Notes under the pieces: generated by a model
Seen by the model: the letters and a program-made list of their open reading frames with translations, nothing else
Database searches by the model: none
What the model was told of the DNA's origin: nothing
Position numbers and translations under genes: made by a program
From: Burkholderia plantarii
Lineage (GTDB): Bacteria > Pseudomonadota > Gammaproteobacteria > Burkholderiales > Burkholderiaceae
Direction: 5' to 3'
Assembly (NCBI RefSeq): GCF_001411805.1
Contig: NZ_CP007213.1
Location: forward strand, 2,356,001 to 2,420,000
Length of the DNA: 64,000 nt
In this document: piece after piece, positions 32,904 through 42,101 of the stretch
Numbering within the stretch: position 1 is the stretch's first letter
Layout: every line of letters starts with the position of its first letter

Positions 32904-33989
32904 TCAAAACTTGTGGCGAATGCCCACGCGCACGGCAAGCTGTTTGTCGTTGCCCGAGATCGGCAGCGTCACGAGCACGGCGCGCGCGCCGCCGTTGGCC
33001 TTGTCGTAGTTCGCGCTCAAGTACACATCGGTACGTTTCGAAAGCAGATAGTCGAGCACCGCGTTGAATTCGTTCCACTGATACGGCGACATCTTCGAGT
33101 AACCGTAGCCGCCCGCGAGCACAAGACCCGGCCGCAGCTCGCCGTGCAGGATCACGTTAAAGCTTTGCATCGTCGAGGCGTTCGCGCCCTTTTCGTAGCG
33201 CGTATTCGTGTACAAGCCCGAGAGGCCGACGATGCCGAAATCGTACGACGCGCCCACGCCGGCCGTGCGATAGCGATCGACCACCACGGCTCGCGACGAG
33301 AACGCCACGTTCGTGCCGAGGAAGCTGCCCACGCCAAGGCTGCTGCCGGGCGTGACCGTGTAGTCGTGAATGCTGGTGGCCGCCGCACCGATGCTGAACG
33401 GCCCATGCTCGTAGGTCGCGCTCAGGCTGTACGCCACGCCGTAGTTGTTCGCCGTGGCGCTGAGCGAATTGAAAGCGTATTGCGCGGAGAAATGCAGGCC
33501 GCGCACGGTCGGGCTCACGTACGTCACGACATTGTTGAGCCAGTTGCCGGAGATGCGGTCGTGGTCGCCCGCGTCGAACGCGTAGATGCCGGACCAATAG
33601 CCCGAGTGGTAGCGGATCAGCGTGGTCGTCATCTGGTCGTAGGTGCGGCCGAGGGAGAGCGTGCCGAAGCGGTCGCTTTGCAGCCCAACGTATGCCTGAC
33701 GTCCAAATTCCAGGCCGCCCTGACGCGACGCGCCCGTGTTGGGATTGAAGCCGCCTTCGAGATTGAAGATGGCCTTCAGGCCGCCGCCCAGGTTTTCCGC
33801 GCCGCGAAAACCAAAGCGGTCGCCTTGGCTGATGCTGTCGTCCATGCGATACGCGTGATGGCCGCCCTGATTCGACACGAATGTGAGCCCGTCGTCGATC
33901 ACGCCGTACAACGTGACCGACGATTGCGCGTGCGCAGCGGCGCTCGCCGCCATCACGCCTATTGCGCTCCCCAACGCTTTCCATTTCAT
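32904..33989 (-). CDS. Gram-negative porin (catabolic-module associated)
   Basis: A 361-residue outer-membrane trimeric porin. An N-terminal signal peptide ends 'AASAAAHAQSSVTLYGVIDDG', a typical Burkholderiales porin cleavage region. 'GFRGAENLGGGLKAIFNLEGGF' and 'FGRQAYVGLQSDRFGTLSLGR' are strand motifs of this family, and the last residues 'VRVGIRHKF' end in the Phe needed for outer-membrane assembly. The ATG at 33989 has GGAG nine bases upstream. It is divergent from the TetR gene; a TetR-type palindrome lies 80-94 bp upstream of the start. Together with the MHS permease it probably takes up the pathway substrate. Confidence 0.88.
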   Translation of the reverse strand: MKWKALGSAIGVMAASAAAHAQSSVTLYGVIDDGLTFVSNQGGHHAYRMDDSISQGDRFGFRGAENLGGGLKAIFNLEGGFNPNTGASRQGGLEFGRQAYVGLQSDRFGTLSLGRTYDQMTTTLIRYHSGYWSGIYAFDAGDHDRISGNWLNNVVTYVSPTVRGLHFSAQYAFNSLSATANNYGVAYSLSATYEHGPFSIGAAATSIHDYTVTPGSSLGVGSFLGTNVAFSSRAVVVDRYRTAGVGASYDFGIVGLSGLYTNTRYEKGANASTMQSFNVILHGELRPGLVLAGGYGYSKMSPYQWNEFNAVLDYLLSKRTDVYLSANYDKANGGARAVLVTLPISGNDKQLAVRVGIRHKF

Positions 33990-34068
33990 AACGATCTCCG
34001 ATACCCGTCGTGTGAATGTCGCGGCTGCACGTTGCAAGCCACTGGTCTGTTCCTCGAACATTATTTTG

Positions 34069-34083
34069 TTGTTCAGTGAACAA
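34069..34083. promoter_or_regulatory. TetR-type operator, site 2 (perfect palindrome)
   Basis: TTGTTCAGTGAACAA is a perfect 7-1-7 palindrome, and the cleanest of the three copies. It lies in the 273-bp region between the divergent porin and TetR genes, so it may control the transport operon and the regulator itself. Confidence 0.72.
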
Positions 34084-34262
34084 GACGAGGTTATAGGGCG
34101 ATCAAAATGGAAACGCAACGAGGAAAAAAAGGAGATGCGTCCTGCGTCGCGGTGACGAGACAGTTGTGCGGTATACAATGAAAGCCTTGTCCGACCCGGC
34201 CCTACTTGACCGCACTGGCCAAGGGTGGCGCACGGGGCGCTTCATCGAATAACGGATCACAT

Positions 34263-35066
34263 GTGAAGAAAGCCACCACCGCAAACGAAGCCGCAGCAAA
34301 AACGAAAGCGCCGGCTAAAACGTCGGCCAAAGCTTGGGCGGAAACGACCGCGAAACGCCCCAGCAGCACGACCAGAAAGAAAGCGGCACCTGCCAACAAG
34401 GCGCTTACGCGCGAGCGCATCGTCGCGGTGGCGATCGAGCAGATCGACCAGAACGGCCTCACGGCCTTCAGCCTGCGCGAAGTGGCACGCCAGCTCGACG
34501 TCTATCCCACCGCCGTGTATTGGCACGTGCCCAATCGCGACGCACTGCTCGCCGCCGTGGTCGAAGCGACCATGGCGGGCGTCACGCCCGAAATCGGCAA
34601 GCTCAGCTGGCAGGATTGGTTTCGCGAGTTGTTCCGCCGCTACCGCAAGTCGGTGCAGCAGCATCCGAATGTGGCGCAACTCGTGGGCGCGCAACTCGTG
34701 TCGAACGCCAGCCTGAGCCCGCTGCTGATCGACCGCATCCTCGCAGTGCTATTGCAGGCGGGCTGCGACGAAACACGCCTCGTCGACATGTACAACGTGG
34801 TGGTCGCGAGCATGGTCGGCTTCGCCACGCTCGAATTCGCGCCGCTGCCCACCGACGATCTCGCGGTCTGGACCAACCAGTTGCAGGAGAAAGTTCACGA
34901 TATTCGCGCGCTCGAATACCCGACACTCGCGCGTCATCTCCCCGCGCTCGCGAATCGCGCGTTTATCGTGCGCTGGCAGAGCGGCAGCGAGGTGCCGCTC
35001 GATTCGAGCTTCGACACCTTCGTGGAAGTCACCATCGCGGGCATGGAGCGCATGCTCGCGCAATGA
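34263..35066 (+). CDS. TetR-family transcriptional repressor with Lys/Ala-rich N-terminal tail
   Basis: A protein of 267 residues from the GTG at 34263 (a TTG at 34206 is in frame and would give 286). The first about 45 residues are Lys/Ala/Thr-rich and probably disordered. The TetR helix-turn-helix follows: 'RERIVAVAIEQIDQNGLTAFSLREVARQLDVYPTAVYWHVPNRDALLAAV'-like, with 'YWHVPNR' at its end. A TetR_C-type ligand-binding domain occupies the rest. It is the only regulator in the catabolic module and is divergent from the porin. The three TTGTWCRSTGAACAA-like palindromes are its likely targets, with the pathway substrate or a CoA-thioester as inducer. Start uncertain; no strong ribosome-binding site. 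Confidence 0.82.
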   Translation: MKKATTANEAAAKTKAPAKTSAKAWAETTAKRPSSTTRKKAAPANKALTRERIVAVAIEQIDQNGLTAFSLREVARQLDVYPTAVYWHVPNRDALLAAVVEATMAGVTPEIGKLSWQDWFRELFRRYRKSVQQHPNVAQLVGAQLVSNASLSPLLIDRILAVLLQAGCDETRLVDMYNVVVASMVGFATLEFAPLPTDDLAVWTNQLQEKVHDIRALEYPTLARHLPALANRAFIVRWQSGSEVPLDSSFDTFVEVTIAGMERMLAQ

Positions 35067-35084
35067 GTTGGGGATCGAGCCGCG

Positions 35085-36128
35085 TCAAACGAACGTCAGC
35101 AGACGGCGAGGATTGCGCGTAAGCAGCGTGTCGATTTCGTCCTGTGTGAAGCCACGCCGGAGCATGCGCGGCACGATATTGGCGAAGATGTGCTGATAGC
35201 CGTGGCCGCCGTAACGACCCAGGCGCGTGCGCGTGCAGATGTCATGGCTGATCAGCACGCGCTCGGCGTGACCATGGTCGAATAGCGAGCGCACCATGCG
35301 CAGGCGCGTGCCGTCGTTGGGCATGTCGATGTCGGACATCGGATACGCGCTCTGTTCCCAGCCGAACAGGTCGAATTCGATCACGCAGCCCGAGTCAGCG
35401 AGACGCAGCAGACGCTTGTCGTCGAAAATCGTGCGGTCGATATGGCTGATGATCACGCGCTCCAGCGGAAAGCCCAAACGCCGGATCGTATCGACGAGTT
35501 CCTGCGGCTGATCGGCGTGGCGTCCCGGATGAAGGTTGAGCGCCGCGCCGGTTTCCTGCTGCGCGAGCAGCGCGCCATGCACAACGCGCTTTTCCTGATC
35601 CGTCCACGGCGACTGGCAGCCTATCTCGCCGATCATGCCCGCGCGCACCGCCGTGCCCCACGCGCCTGCCGTGATCTGCCCGATCATCTCGCGCGCGAAG
35701 TCGTCTACGCTGCGCTTCGCGTTTGCCGGGTCCTGATACTCGTGCACGTAATGGCCGCAACCCATCACCACCTGCACGCCCGTTTCGCGCGCAATCTGCG
35801 CGAGTCCTTCGGGATCGGGCTTTAGCCCGCCCGTAGTCAAATCGACAATGGCAGCGCCACCCGCCGCGCGCAATTCCGCCAGTTCCTCGATCGCCACGTC
35901 CTTCTGGTCGAGCCGATAGTTCTTCAGCGAGGGCACCTGCCCGTAGTTGATCTTCCAGCAATTGCAAATGTCGATGTCGGTCTGATCGTGATCCGCGTCT
36001 TCGGCAAGGCGCGGCGGCACGAGGTCGATCAGCAGATGCTCGTGCATCAGCGTGGGACCGAGCTCGTCGGGCTCGATCAGACCGAGCACGGTCTGAATGC
36101 GACCCTTCCGTGAAAGAGGTTCGTTCAT
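35085..36128 (-). CDS. Phosphotriesterase-family metallohydrolase (lactonase-like)
   Basis: A 347-residue TIM-barrel amidohydrolase. Metal ligands are visible: HxH in 'TLMHEHLLID', Glu in 'AGMIGEIGCQS' at the bridging position (Glu instead of carboxylated Lys), His in 'LNLHPGRHAD', His in 'VIISHIDRT' and Asp in 'VLISHDICTRTRL'. PTE-like proteins open lactones or cleave carboxyl or phosphoesters; few are true organophosphatases. It is divergent from the BKACE-like gene, and the shared 177-bp region contains TetR operator site 3. Its step is unclear: opening a lactone or cyclic amide precursor is the simplest idea. Confidence 0.85.
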   Translation of the reverse strand: MNEPLSRKGRIQTVLGLIEPDELGPTLMHEHLLIDLVPPRLAEDADHDQTDIDICNCWKINYGQVPSLKNYRLDQKDVAIEELAELRAAGGAAIVDLTTGGLKPDPEGLAQIARETGVQVVMGCGHYVHEYQDPANAKRSVDDFAREMIGQITAGAWGTAVRAGMIGEIGCQSPWTDQEKRVVHGALLAQQETGAALNLHPGRHADQPQELVDTIRRLGFPLERVIISHIDRTIFDDKRLLRLADSGCVIEFDLFGWEQSAYPMSDIDMPNDGTRLRMVRSLFDHGHAERVLISHDICTRTRLGRYGGHGYQHIFANIVPRMLRRGFTQDEIDTLLTRNPRRLLTFV

Positions 36129-36228
36129 GTTGCGGCGTCCATGAGAGCGACGGAAGCGGCGAGCGTGAACTGGTACAGGCTCACGTTATCCCCAGGTTGA
36201 TGCGTCCGCCAAGCGGGAATAGATTTCA

Positions 36229-36243
36229 TTGTACGCTGAACAA
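36229..36243. promoter_or_regulatory. TetR-type operator, site 3
   Basis: TTGTACGCTGAACAA differs from site 1 at two central bases. It is positioned between the divergent hydrolase and BKACE-like genes, 63-77 bp before the latter. A TACAAT hexamer on the minus strand (36233-36228) overlaps it, mirroring the arrangement at site 1. Confidence 0.68.
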
Positions 36244-36305
36244 CGTAAAACTGTTCTTCGGTCAAAAAGATTTCGCCGAAACAACTTTTCCCGGAGACGA
36301 CACCC

Positions 36306-37208
36306 ATGAGCAAACCGAAAGTCGTCGTGACCATCGCGCCAACGGGCGGCATGGCGAGCAAGAAGCAGAATCCGCACTTGCCCACGCAACCGGACGAAAT
36401 CGCGCGCGACGTGTACGACTGCTTCAACGCGGGCGCGAGCGTCGTGGCGATCCACGCGCGCCGGCCCGACGACGGCGCGACCTGCAATCCCGCGATCTAT
36501 CGCGACATCAACGCCCGCATTCGCGCGCAATGCGACATCGTCATCAACAACTCGACGGGTGGCGGCGTGCACGGCGACATGATCGCGCAGGCGCCCAACG
36601 GCTATTGGGAGATTCTCTGGGAGGAACGGCTGAAGGGACTCGGAGCGGGCGCGGAAATGTGCACGCTCGACGCGACCACCATCATTGCGGGTTTCGACGA
36701 CAAGGAACGGCTCATGCATACATCGCCGCAGCGCTCGAGGCAGCTCGCGGCGGAAATGAACAAGCGCGGCATCAAACCCGAGTGGGAAGTTTTCAGCCCG
36801 ACGCATATCGCGCAGGACGTGGCGACGCTCACGGCCGCCGGTTTCGACACCGAACCGTTCTTCGTCAACATCGTGCTGGGCGCGCATCGTGGCTTTCAGA
36901 ACGCCATGCCGTATACGGCGCGCGTCTTGCAGTCGATGGTGGATCTACTGCCGAAAAGCAGTATCTTTTGCGTGAGTGGCATCGGCACGGCGCAACTGCC
37001 TTCGGCAATGAATTCGCGCCTGCTGGACGGCTACGTGCGCGTGGGTCTCGAAGACAATCTGTACTACGGTCCCGGCGAACTCGCCACGAACGTGCAACTC
37101 ACCGAGCGCATCGTGCGGCTCGTGCGCGAGATGGGTTACGAGCCAGCCACGCCGGCGGAGGCTCGCGACATCATCGGCTTGAGACCAGGCTCTCATTTGC
37201 ATCGCTGA
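36306..37208 (+). CDS. BKACE-family (DUF849) beta-keto acid cleavage enzyme-like protein
   Basis: A 300-residue TIM-barrel protein of the beta-keto acid cleavage family. It shows 'VVVTIAPTGGMASKKQNPHLP', 'GASVVAIHARRPDDG', 'VINNSTGGG' and 'GYVRVGLEDNLYYGPGELATN' with the zinc-binding Glu. Members cleave a beta-keto acid with acetyl-CoA to acetoacetate plus a new acyl-CoA. The usual HxH metal motif (written HLHARDP in typical members) is AIHARRP here, so the first His is absent. Activity or metal use may therefore differ. In context it would consume the beta-keto acid made by the aminotransferase. No gene follows for 355 bp. Confidence 0.8.
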   Translation: MSKPKVVVTIAPTGGMASKKQNPHLPTQPDEIARDVYDCFNAGASVVAIHARRPDDGATCNPAIYRDINARIRAQCDIVINNSTGGGVHGDMIAQAPNGYWEILWEERLKGLGAGAEMCTLDATTIIAGFDDKERLMHTSPQRSRQLAAEMNKRGIKPEWEVFSPTHIAQDVATLTAAGFDTEPFFVNIVLGAHRGFQNAMPYTARVLQSMVDLLPKSSIFCVSGIGTAQLPSAMNSRLLDGYVRVGLEDNLYYGPGELATNVQLTERIVRLVREMGYEPATPAEARDIIGLRPGSHLHR

Positions 37209-37563
37209 TCGCAAATGTCGGTCTACGCGCCTTCGACATAGATCCGGAAAATTCACAGGGAACCCGATTTGTCGGTGCTCAGTCCACTCATCGCTCCGAC
37301 TAATGGTCCGTCCAGGTGTGTCGAGATCTAACTCCGCCTTCCTCTCCCTTGACACCGTCGATCACGAAAATTTCGTTCGGTTGCGCGCCACTCGTATTCG
37401 CTCAGGCATTCGAACGTCTGCTTCGCTCCAGCATGGGACGTTTGGCTGTAACGATGCGACAGCAACGGGTCGAAATACGTCCGCCGAGTGATGCACCGTT
37501 AGTCCTACAGCCGTAGATTTTTCACTATGTTAAAAATAATTAGGATGACGAGATAAATGACCA
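37209..37563. other. Intergenic stretch before the transposase remnant
   Basis: 355 bp with several short open frames, none recognisable. Composition becomes A/T-richer toward the right (TTAAAAATAATTAGG near 37530), just before the IS-like gene, so the left end of the insertion sequence should lie here, but I could not identify a terminal inverted repeat. Confidence 0.3.
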
Positions 37564-38091
37564 ATGCCTTCAACTGAAAAAGCGTGGGAACATGAACTAG
37601 CGTCTTTGCATCGACGGCTCGGCGACCTGTTCAAGCGTCCGGAGCCACGGCAACGGTCACTCGCGTACCTGAAAGGCTTGATGAGCACGGTCGAACGTAA
37701 AAACGGCTGGCAACTCTCCGAATGGATCGGCGAGTCGATACCCGATGGCGTGCAGCACCTGCTAGAGCGGGCGCAGTGGGATGTCCATGCCGCACGCGAT
37801 TTATTGCGGGAGTATGTGGTTGAGCAGGTGGGTGAACGCGACGCGGTGCTGATCGTGGATGAGACAGGCTTTGTCAAGAAGGGGCAGCACTCGGCCGGTG
37901 TTCAACGCCAGTACAGTGGCACCGCTGGTCGTATCGAGAACAGCCAGATTGGCGTGTTCCTCTGCCATGCAGGCCGTGGCGGTAGCGCGTTTATTGATCG
38001 CGAGCTGTATGTGCCCAAGGCGTGGACCGACGACCGTATGCGCTGCAAGGCGGCGGGCATTCCCGGATCGGTGGAGTTTGCAGCGAAGCCG
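37564..38091 (+). pseudogene. IS701-family transposase, C-terminal half missing
   Basis: The N-terminal about 175 residues of a DDE transposase of the IS701 type are present: 'MPSTEKAWEHELASLHRRL', the first catalytic Asp in 'AVLIVDETGFVKKGQHSAG', and 'QYSGTAGRIENSQIGVFL'. The recognisable sequence stops at 'VEFAAKP' near 38091; the frame then runs seven codons into unrelated DNA before a stop. A full-length relative has roughly 400 residues, so the remaining catalytic residues are lost and the element cannot move by itself. The cut end abuts the truncated integrase. Confidence 0.8.
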
Positions 38092-38092
38092 C

Positions 38093-38422
38093 CGCCTCGG
38101 CGGCTTGTTTGAACGTCACACTTGGCGCATCAGCGGCTGCGCGCTCGGTCTGGACACGGCGGCGATTCTCAATTGGATCGATGCCCTGCTTCACCAAGAC
38201 CCGGCACTCGACAGCCTCTTTTGGGACCGCTGCCAGGGAGAGAACCGAGAGAGCGCCCAGCCCCATCTCACGCGATCGCCCGGCGAGCATAAATTTGTAG
38301 ACCCACGACCTCGAGCCGCTCAGCGTGATCTGCAAATACAGGCCGCCACCGTCAGCGTAATATCCCGGATCGACCAGCTTCGCGATGCCCATTGCGGTCA
38401 GCCGGTGCAGTTGCCGCGCCAT
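38093..38422 (-). pseudogene. P4-type tyrosine integrase, only the N-terminal ~110 residues left
   Basis: Reads 'LHRLTAMGIAKLVDPGYYADGGGLYLQI' with the DUF4102 N-terminal DNA-binding domain pattern, then 'GSRSWVYKFMLAGRSREMGLGAL', 'ECRVLVKQGIDPIE' and 'SVTFKQAAEA', where homology ends at 38093. The catalytic Arg-His-Arg-Tyr domain is absent. The start codon (38422) is 150 bp from the 3' end of tRNA-Sec and the gene points away from it, the standard tRNA-int layout of genomic islands. This marks selC as the former attachment site. Confidence 0.78.
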
Positions 38423-38572
38423 CCCTCACCCCCAAATCCACCCCCAAAAGAGGCTTCAATTCTGCGGGAACATGAGAGGCCGAGCAAGAATGGCGACACC
38501 CCCAAAACGCCCACCAGATAAGGCTCAGGAGGTGATGATCGGGAGTAAACGAGAAAGCTTGAGAGCGTTGAG

Positions 38573-38668
38573 TGGCGGAAGGCAGCTGGAGTCGAACCAA
38601 CCCGGGAACGATTGACGTCCCCAACCAGGTTTGAAGCCTGGCCGCACCACCGGATACGAATGCCTTCC
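38573..38668 (-). tRNA. selC: tRNA-Sec (anticodon UCA)
   Basis: A 96-nt minus-strand tRNA including an encoded CCA. The acceptor stem is 8 bp (GGAAGGCA with TGCCTTCC), followed by discriminator G and CCA at 38575-38573. The anticodon arm is CCAGG-CTTCAAA-CCTGG with UCA at 38634-38632. A long variable arm and the TTCGACTCC T-loop follow. The extended acceptor stem and UCA anticodon identify selenocysteine tRNA. It lies 37 bp downstream of selB and serves the UGA codon in fdoG. Confidence 0.95.
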
Positions 38669-38705
38669 GCGAGCGTGCCGCGCGCCGCCACGCCGACTGA
38701 AACAT

Positions 38706-40616
38706 CTACGGGAGCTCGCGTTTCGCGCTCTCCCCGCGCAGCAGGTGGCGGTCGCGGTGAAAGCGAGTATACCCAACCCGGTCGAAGAATTCGAGAATCT
38801 GGATCGCGCGTTTGCGGCCCAGGCCGGTCGCGTCGCGGAACGTCGCCGCGTCCACCGAGCCGCCGCCCTGCTCCGCCAGCGCGGCGATGATCCGCGCGAG
38901 CTCGGCCACCACCTCGCGCGCGTAGAACAGGTCGCGCACCACCTGATGCACGTCGCCGCGCCGCGCGAGCTTGCGCAGCAGCGTGCGCACCGTCTCCTCG
39001 CCGGCGCCCGTCGCGGTCGCGAGATCGCGCACCCACGGCGCATCGAAGCGCCCCGCCGCCAGCAGCGGCAGCAGGCGCTGCGCGAGCGCCTCGTCGGCGG
39101 GCTCGAGGCTTGCCGTGTGCGTTGGCAAATGCACCCACTGCCCCTGCCGCACCACGCTGCCCTCGGCCACCATCGCATCGATCAGCGCGCGCCACAGCGG
39201 CTCGTCGGCGAGCGGCAGCGCGATGCGGCGCAGCCGCCCGAGTTCCGGCCCCGGCTCGTCGGGCGTGCGCTCGTGGAACACGGCCAGCGCCTCCAGCACG
39301 CGCCGGCGCAGCGCCTCGCGATAACGCGGCGCGATCGCGCGCGGCCCGTCCGCGCCGGGCACCACGGCCGCGTTCCCGGGCAGCGGCAGCGCCTCGGCGG
39401 CCAGCCCGGTCAGATGCACCAGCGTCGCGATCGGCACGCCGAGCGGCGCCTCGTCGAGCAGTGGCCCGAGCTGCCCCTCGTCGAGCCACGCGGCCAGCGC
39501 GTCGAGCCACGCGCGGCGCGCGAGGGTCCGGCGCTTGTGCGCGGGACCGAACGGATCGAGCACGCGGCCGCCGCCCACGGTGCGCGTGGCCTGCGCGTTG
39601 CGCACGATGAAGCGGTCGCCGGGCATCGCGAATACGGGCGCGTCGAACACCAGCTGCACGCGGCCGCGCTGCCCGGCGGCCAGCGCGTCGCCGTCGATCG
39701 GCACGACGTGCGCGACTTGATGCTGCGTGCCGAGATGCACGTGCAGCGGCGCCCAGTGCGTGAGCGTGAGATTAGCGTCGGCCAGCAGGCTCAGTTCGAC
39801 GTCGATGCGCGGCGACACGCTCGCGAGCCGCGCATCGGCCACCACGTCGCCGCGCGCGAGCGCGGCCTTGTCGATGCCGGCCAGGTTCAGCGCGCAGCGC
39901 TCGCCGGCACGTCCGGTGTCGGCGGCCCGGTTCTGCGCGTGCAGGCCGCGCACGCGCACGACGTCGCCGGAGCGCGCGACGGTCAGCGCCTCGCCGGCGC
40001 GCACGCGCCCGGCGAACGCGGTACCGGTCACCACGGTGCCCTGCCCGCTCAGCGTGAACACGCGGTCGACGGCAAGCCGGAACAGCCCGTCGTCGCGCCG
40101 CGCGCGCCATCGCGCGGCCAGCTCGCGCAGCGCGGTGCCGAGCGCGGCCACGCCGGCGTCGCCGGCCTGCGTGGCGCGCGTCTCGAAGATCGGCGCGGCG
40201 GCGAGCGCGGTGCCGGCCAGCTCGGCGCGAATCTCGTCGGCCACGCGGGCGAGGCGCGCGGCGTCCACGCGATCGCATTTGGTCAGCGCGACGAGCCCGT
40301 GCGTGACGCCGAGCAGTTGCAGGATCGCGAGATGTTCGCGCGTTTGCGGCATCACGCCGTCGTCGGCGGCGATCACGAGCAGCGCCACGTCGATCCCGCA
40401 GGCGCCGGCGGCCATGGTGTGAACCAGCCGCTCGTGGCCAGGCACGTCGATCATGCCGAGCACGTCGCCGTTGTCGAGCGGCGTGTAGGCATAACCGAGC
40501 TCGATCGAGATGCCGCGCGCCTTCTCCTCCTTCAGCCGGTCGGTGTCCACGCCGGTCAGCGCGCGCACCAGCGTGGTCTTGCCGTGGTCGATGTGGCCCG
40601 CGGTGCCGACGATCAT
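38706..40616 (-). CDS. selB: Selenocysteine-specific elongation factor SelB
   Basis: A 636-residue translational GTPase. It begins [20 protein letters not shown] (P-loop), then '[12 protein letters not shown]' (switch I), '[13 protein letters not shown]' (DxPG) and 'ALTKCDRVD' (G4). EF-Tu-like domains 2 and 3 follow, then the C-terminal winged-helix repeats that bind the SECIS hairpin, e.g. '[22 protein letters not shown]'. It delivers Sec-tRNA-Sec to the ribosome at UGA codons marked by a SECIS element. The ATG overlaps the selA stop as ATGA, so the two are translationally coupled. Confidence 0.95.
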   Translation of the reverse strand: MIVGTAGHIDHGKTTLVRALTGVDTDRLKEEKARGISIELGYAYTPLDNGDVLGMIDVPGHERLVHTMAAGACGIDVALLVIAADDGVMPQTREHLAILQLLGVTHGLVALTKCDRVDAARLARVADEIRAELAGTALAAAPIFETRATQAGDAGVAALGTALRELAARWRARRDDGLFRLAVDRVFTLSGQGTVVTGTAFAGRVRAGEALTVARSGDVVRVRGLHAQNRAADTGRAGERCALNLAGIDKAALARGDVVADARLASVSPRIDVELSLLADANLTLTHWAPLHVHLGTQHQVAHVVPIDGDALAAGQRGRVQLVFDAPVFAMPGDRFIVRNAQATRTVGGGRVLDPFGPAHKRRTLARRAWLDALAAWLDEGQLGPLLDEAPLGVPIATLVHLTGLAAEALPLPGNAAVVPGADGPRAIAPRYREALRRRVLEALAVFHERTPDEPGPELGRLRRIALPLADEPLWRALIDAMVAEGSVVRQGQWVHLPTHTASLEPADEALAQRLLPLLAAGRFDAPWVRDLATATGAGEETVRTLLRKLARRGDVHQVVRDLFYAREVVAELARIIAALAEQGGGSVDAATFRDATGLGRKRAIQILEFFDRVGYTRFHRDRHLLRGESAKRELP

Positions 40617-42088
40617 GAGCGCGCGCCTCCGGGTTCGCCCGGCGCGGCGGCGGTCGTGGCGGCAGCCATGCACTGCGCGATCAGCGTGGCCTCGTCGGCG
40701 GCTTCGAGACAGCGCAGGTCGAGCCGCAGCGCGTCGTCGGCGATGCGGCCGATCACGGGCCGCGGCCACTCGCGCAACCGCGCCTCCAGCTGCCCGAGCG
40801 CGCGGCCGCTGCGCTTCGTGCCCACGGCGCGCACCACGAGCCCATGGCTCGGCAGCACGTCCACCGGCAGCGCGCCGCTGCCGATCTGGCTGAACATCGG
40901 CTCGGCGCTGACCGCGAACGCCTCGCCGACGGCGCGCTGGAACGCGGGCAGCAGGCGCTCGGCCGTGGCCGCGATCTCGGCCTGCGCTCGCGTGAGCAGG
41001 CGCAGCGTGGTGAGCCGTTCGCGCAGGAATTCGGGCGCGCGATAGAGCCGCAGCACGGGTTCGAGCGCGGCCAGCGTGAGCTTGCCGACGCGCAGCGCGC
41101 GCTTGAGCGGATGCTTCTTGATCCTCGCGACGAGTTCGCGCGAGCCGACGATCAGGCCGGCCTGCGGGCCGCCGAGCAGCTTGTCGCCGCTGAACGTGAC
41201 GAGATCGGCGCCGGCGGCGATGGTGTCGCGCACGGTGGGCTCGTGCGGCAGCCCCCATTGCGAGAGATCGACGAGCGTGCCACTGCCGAGATCGACGGCC
41301 ACCGGCACGCCGCGCTCGCGGCCGAGCGGCGCGAGTTCCTCGATCGGCACTTCCCTGGTGAAGCCGCTGATCGCGTAGTTGCTGCAGTGAACCTTCATCA
41401 GCAGCGCGGTGCGCGGCCCGATCGCCTCGGCATAGTCGCGCGCGTGGGTGCGGTTGGTGGTGCCGACCTCGCGCAGCCGCGCGCCGGCGCGGCTCATGAT
41501 GTCGGGAATCCGGAACGCGCCGCCGATCTCCACGAGTTCGCCGCGCGAGACGATCACCTCCTTCCTCGACGCGAGCGCGGACAGCGTGAGCAGCACGGCG
41601 GCGGCATTGTTGTTGACGACGGTGGCGGCCTCGGCGCCGGTCAGCTCGCAGATCAGGCCGTCTATCAGGTCGTCGCGGTCGCCGCGCTTGCCGGTGTCGA
41701 GATCGAACTCCAGGTTCATCGGCCGCGTCAGCGCGGCTACCACGTCGCGCACGGCCTCGTCGGGCAGCAGCGCGCGCCCGAGGTTGGTGTGCAGCACGGT
41801 GCCGGTCAGGTTGAACACGGGCTTCAGCACGCTCGCGTCGGCCGCCGCGAGCCGTGTGCGGACCTCGGCGGCAATGCCGGCGTCGTCGGGCGCGCTCACG
41901 CCGGCCGGATCGCGCCGCGCGCGCTCGCGCCAGGCGTCGAGCGCGGCGCGCACGGCGCCGAGCACGCGCGTGCGGCCATGGCTGGCGATCAGCGGGCGCA
42001 CCGCGTCGGACGACACGATCCGCTCCACCGACGGCACGCGCGCGAGCAGCGCCTTCAGTTCGGTCAAGCCGTTATCGCTATCACTCAA
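40613..42088 (-). CDS. selA: L-seryl-tRNA(Sec) selenium transferase SelA
   Basis: A 491-residue PLP enzyme that converts Ser-tRNA-Sec to Sec-tRNA-Sec using selenophosphate. It shows '[17 protein letters not shown]', '[16 protein letters not shown]', and the PLP lysine in '[18 protein letters not shown]'. The start codon is TTG at 42088 with GGAGC upstream; the product then starts [15 protein letters not shown] with family length. It lies 13 bp after fdhE and overlaps selB by four bases, so fdhE-selA-selB form one transcript. Confidence 0.94.
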   Translation of the reverse strand: MSDSDNGLTELKALLARVPSVERIVSSDAVRPLIASHGRTRVLGAVRAALDAWRERARRDPAGVSAPDDAGIAAEVRTRLAAADASVLKPVFNLTGTVLHTNLGRALLPDEAVRDVVAALTRPMNLEFDLDTGKRGDRDDLIDGLICELTGAEAATVVNNNAAAVLLTLSALASRKEVIVSRGELVEIGGAFRIPDIMSRAGARLREVGTTNRTHARDYAEAIGPRTALLMKVHCSNYAISGFTREVPIEELAPLGRERGVPVAVDLGSGTLVDLSQWGLPHEPTVRDTIAAGADLVTFSGDKLLGGPQAGLIVGSRELVARIKKHPLKRALRVGKLTLAALEPVLRLYRAPEFLRERLTTLRLLTRAQAEIAATAERLLPAFQRAVGEAFAVSAEPMFSQIGSGALPVDVLPSHGLVVRAVGTKRSGRALGQLEARLREWPRPVIGRIADDALRLDLRCLEAADEATLIAQCMAAATTAAAPGEPGGARS

Positions 42089-42101
42089 AGGCGTGCTCCG
42101 C

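Noticed and set aside
35085..36128. Organophosphate-degrading phosphotriesterase
   Set aside because: Family membership alone does not show this activity; Glu replaces the bridging Lys and the surroundings suggest carbon-nitrogen catabolism.
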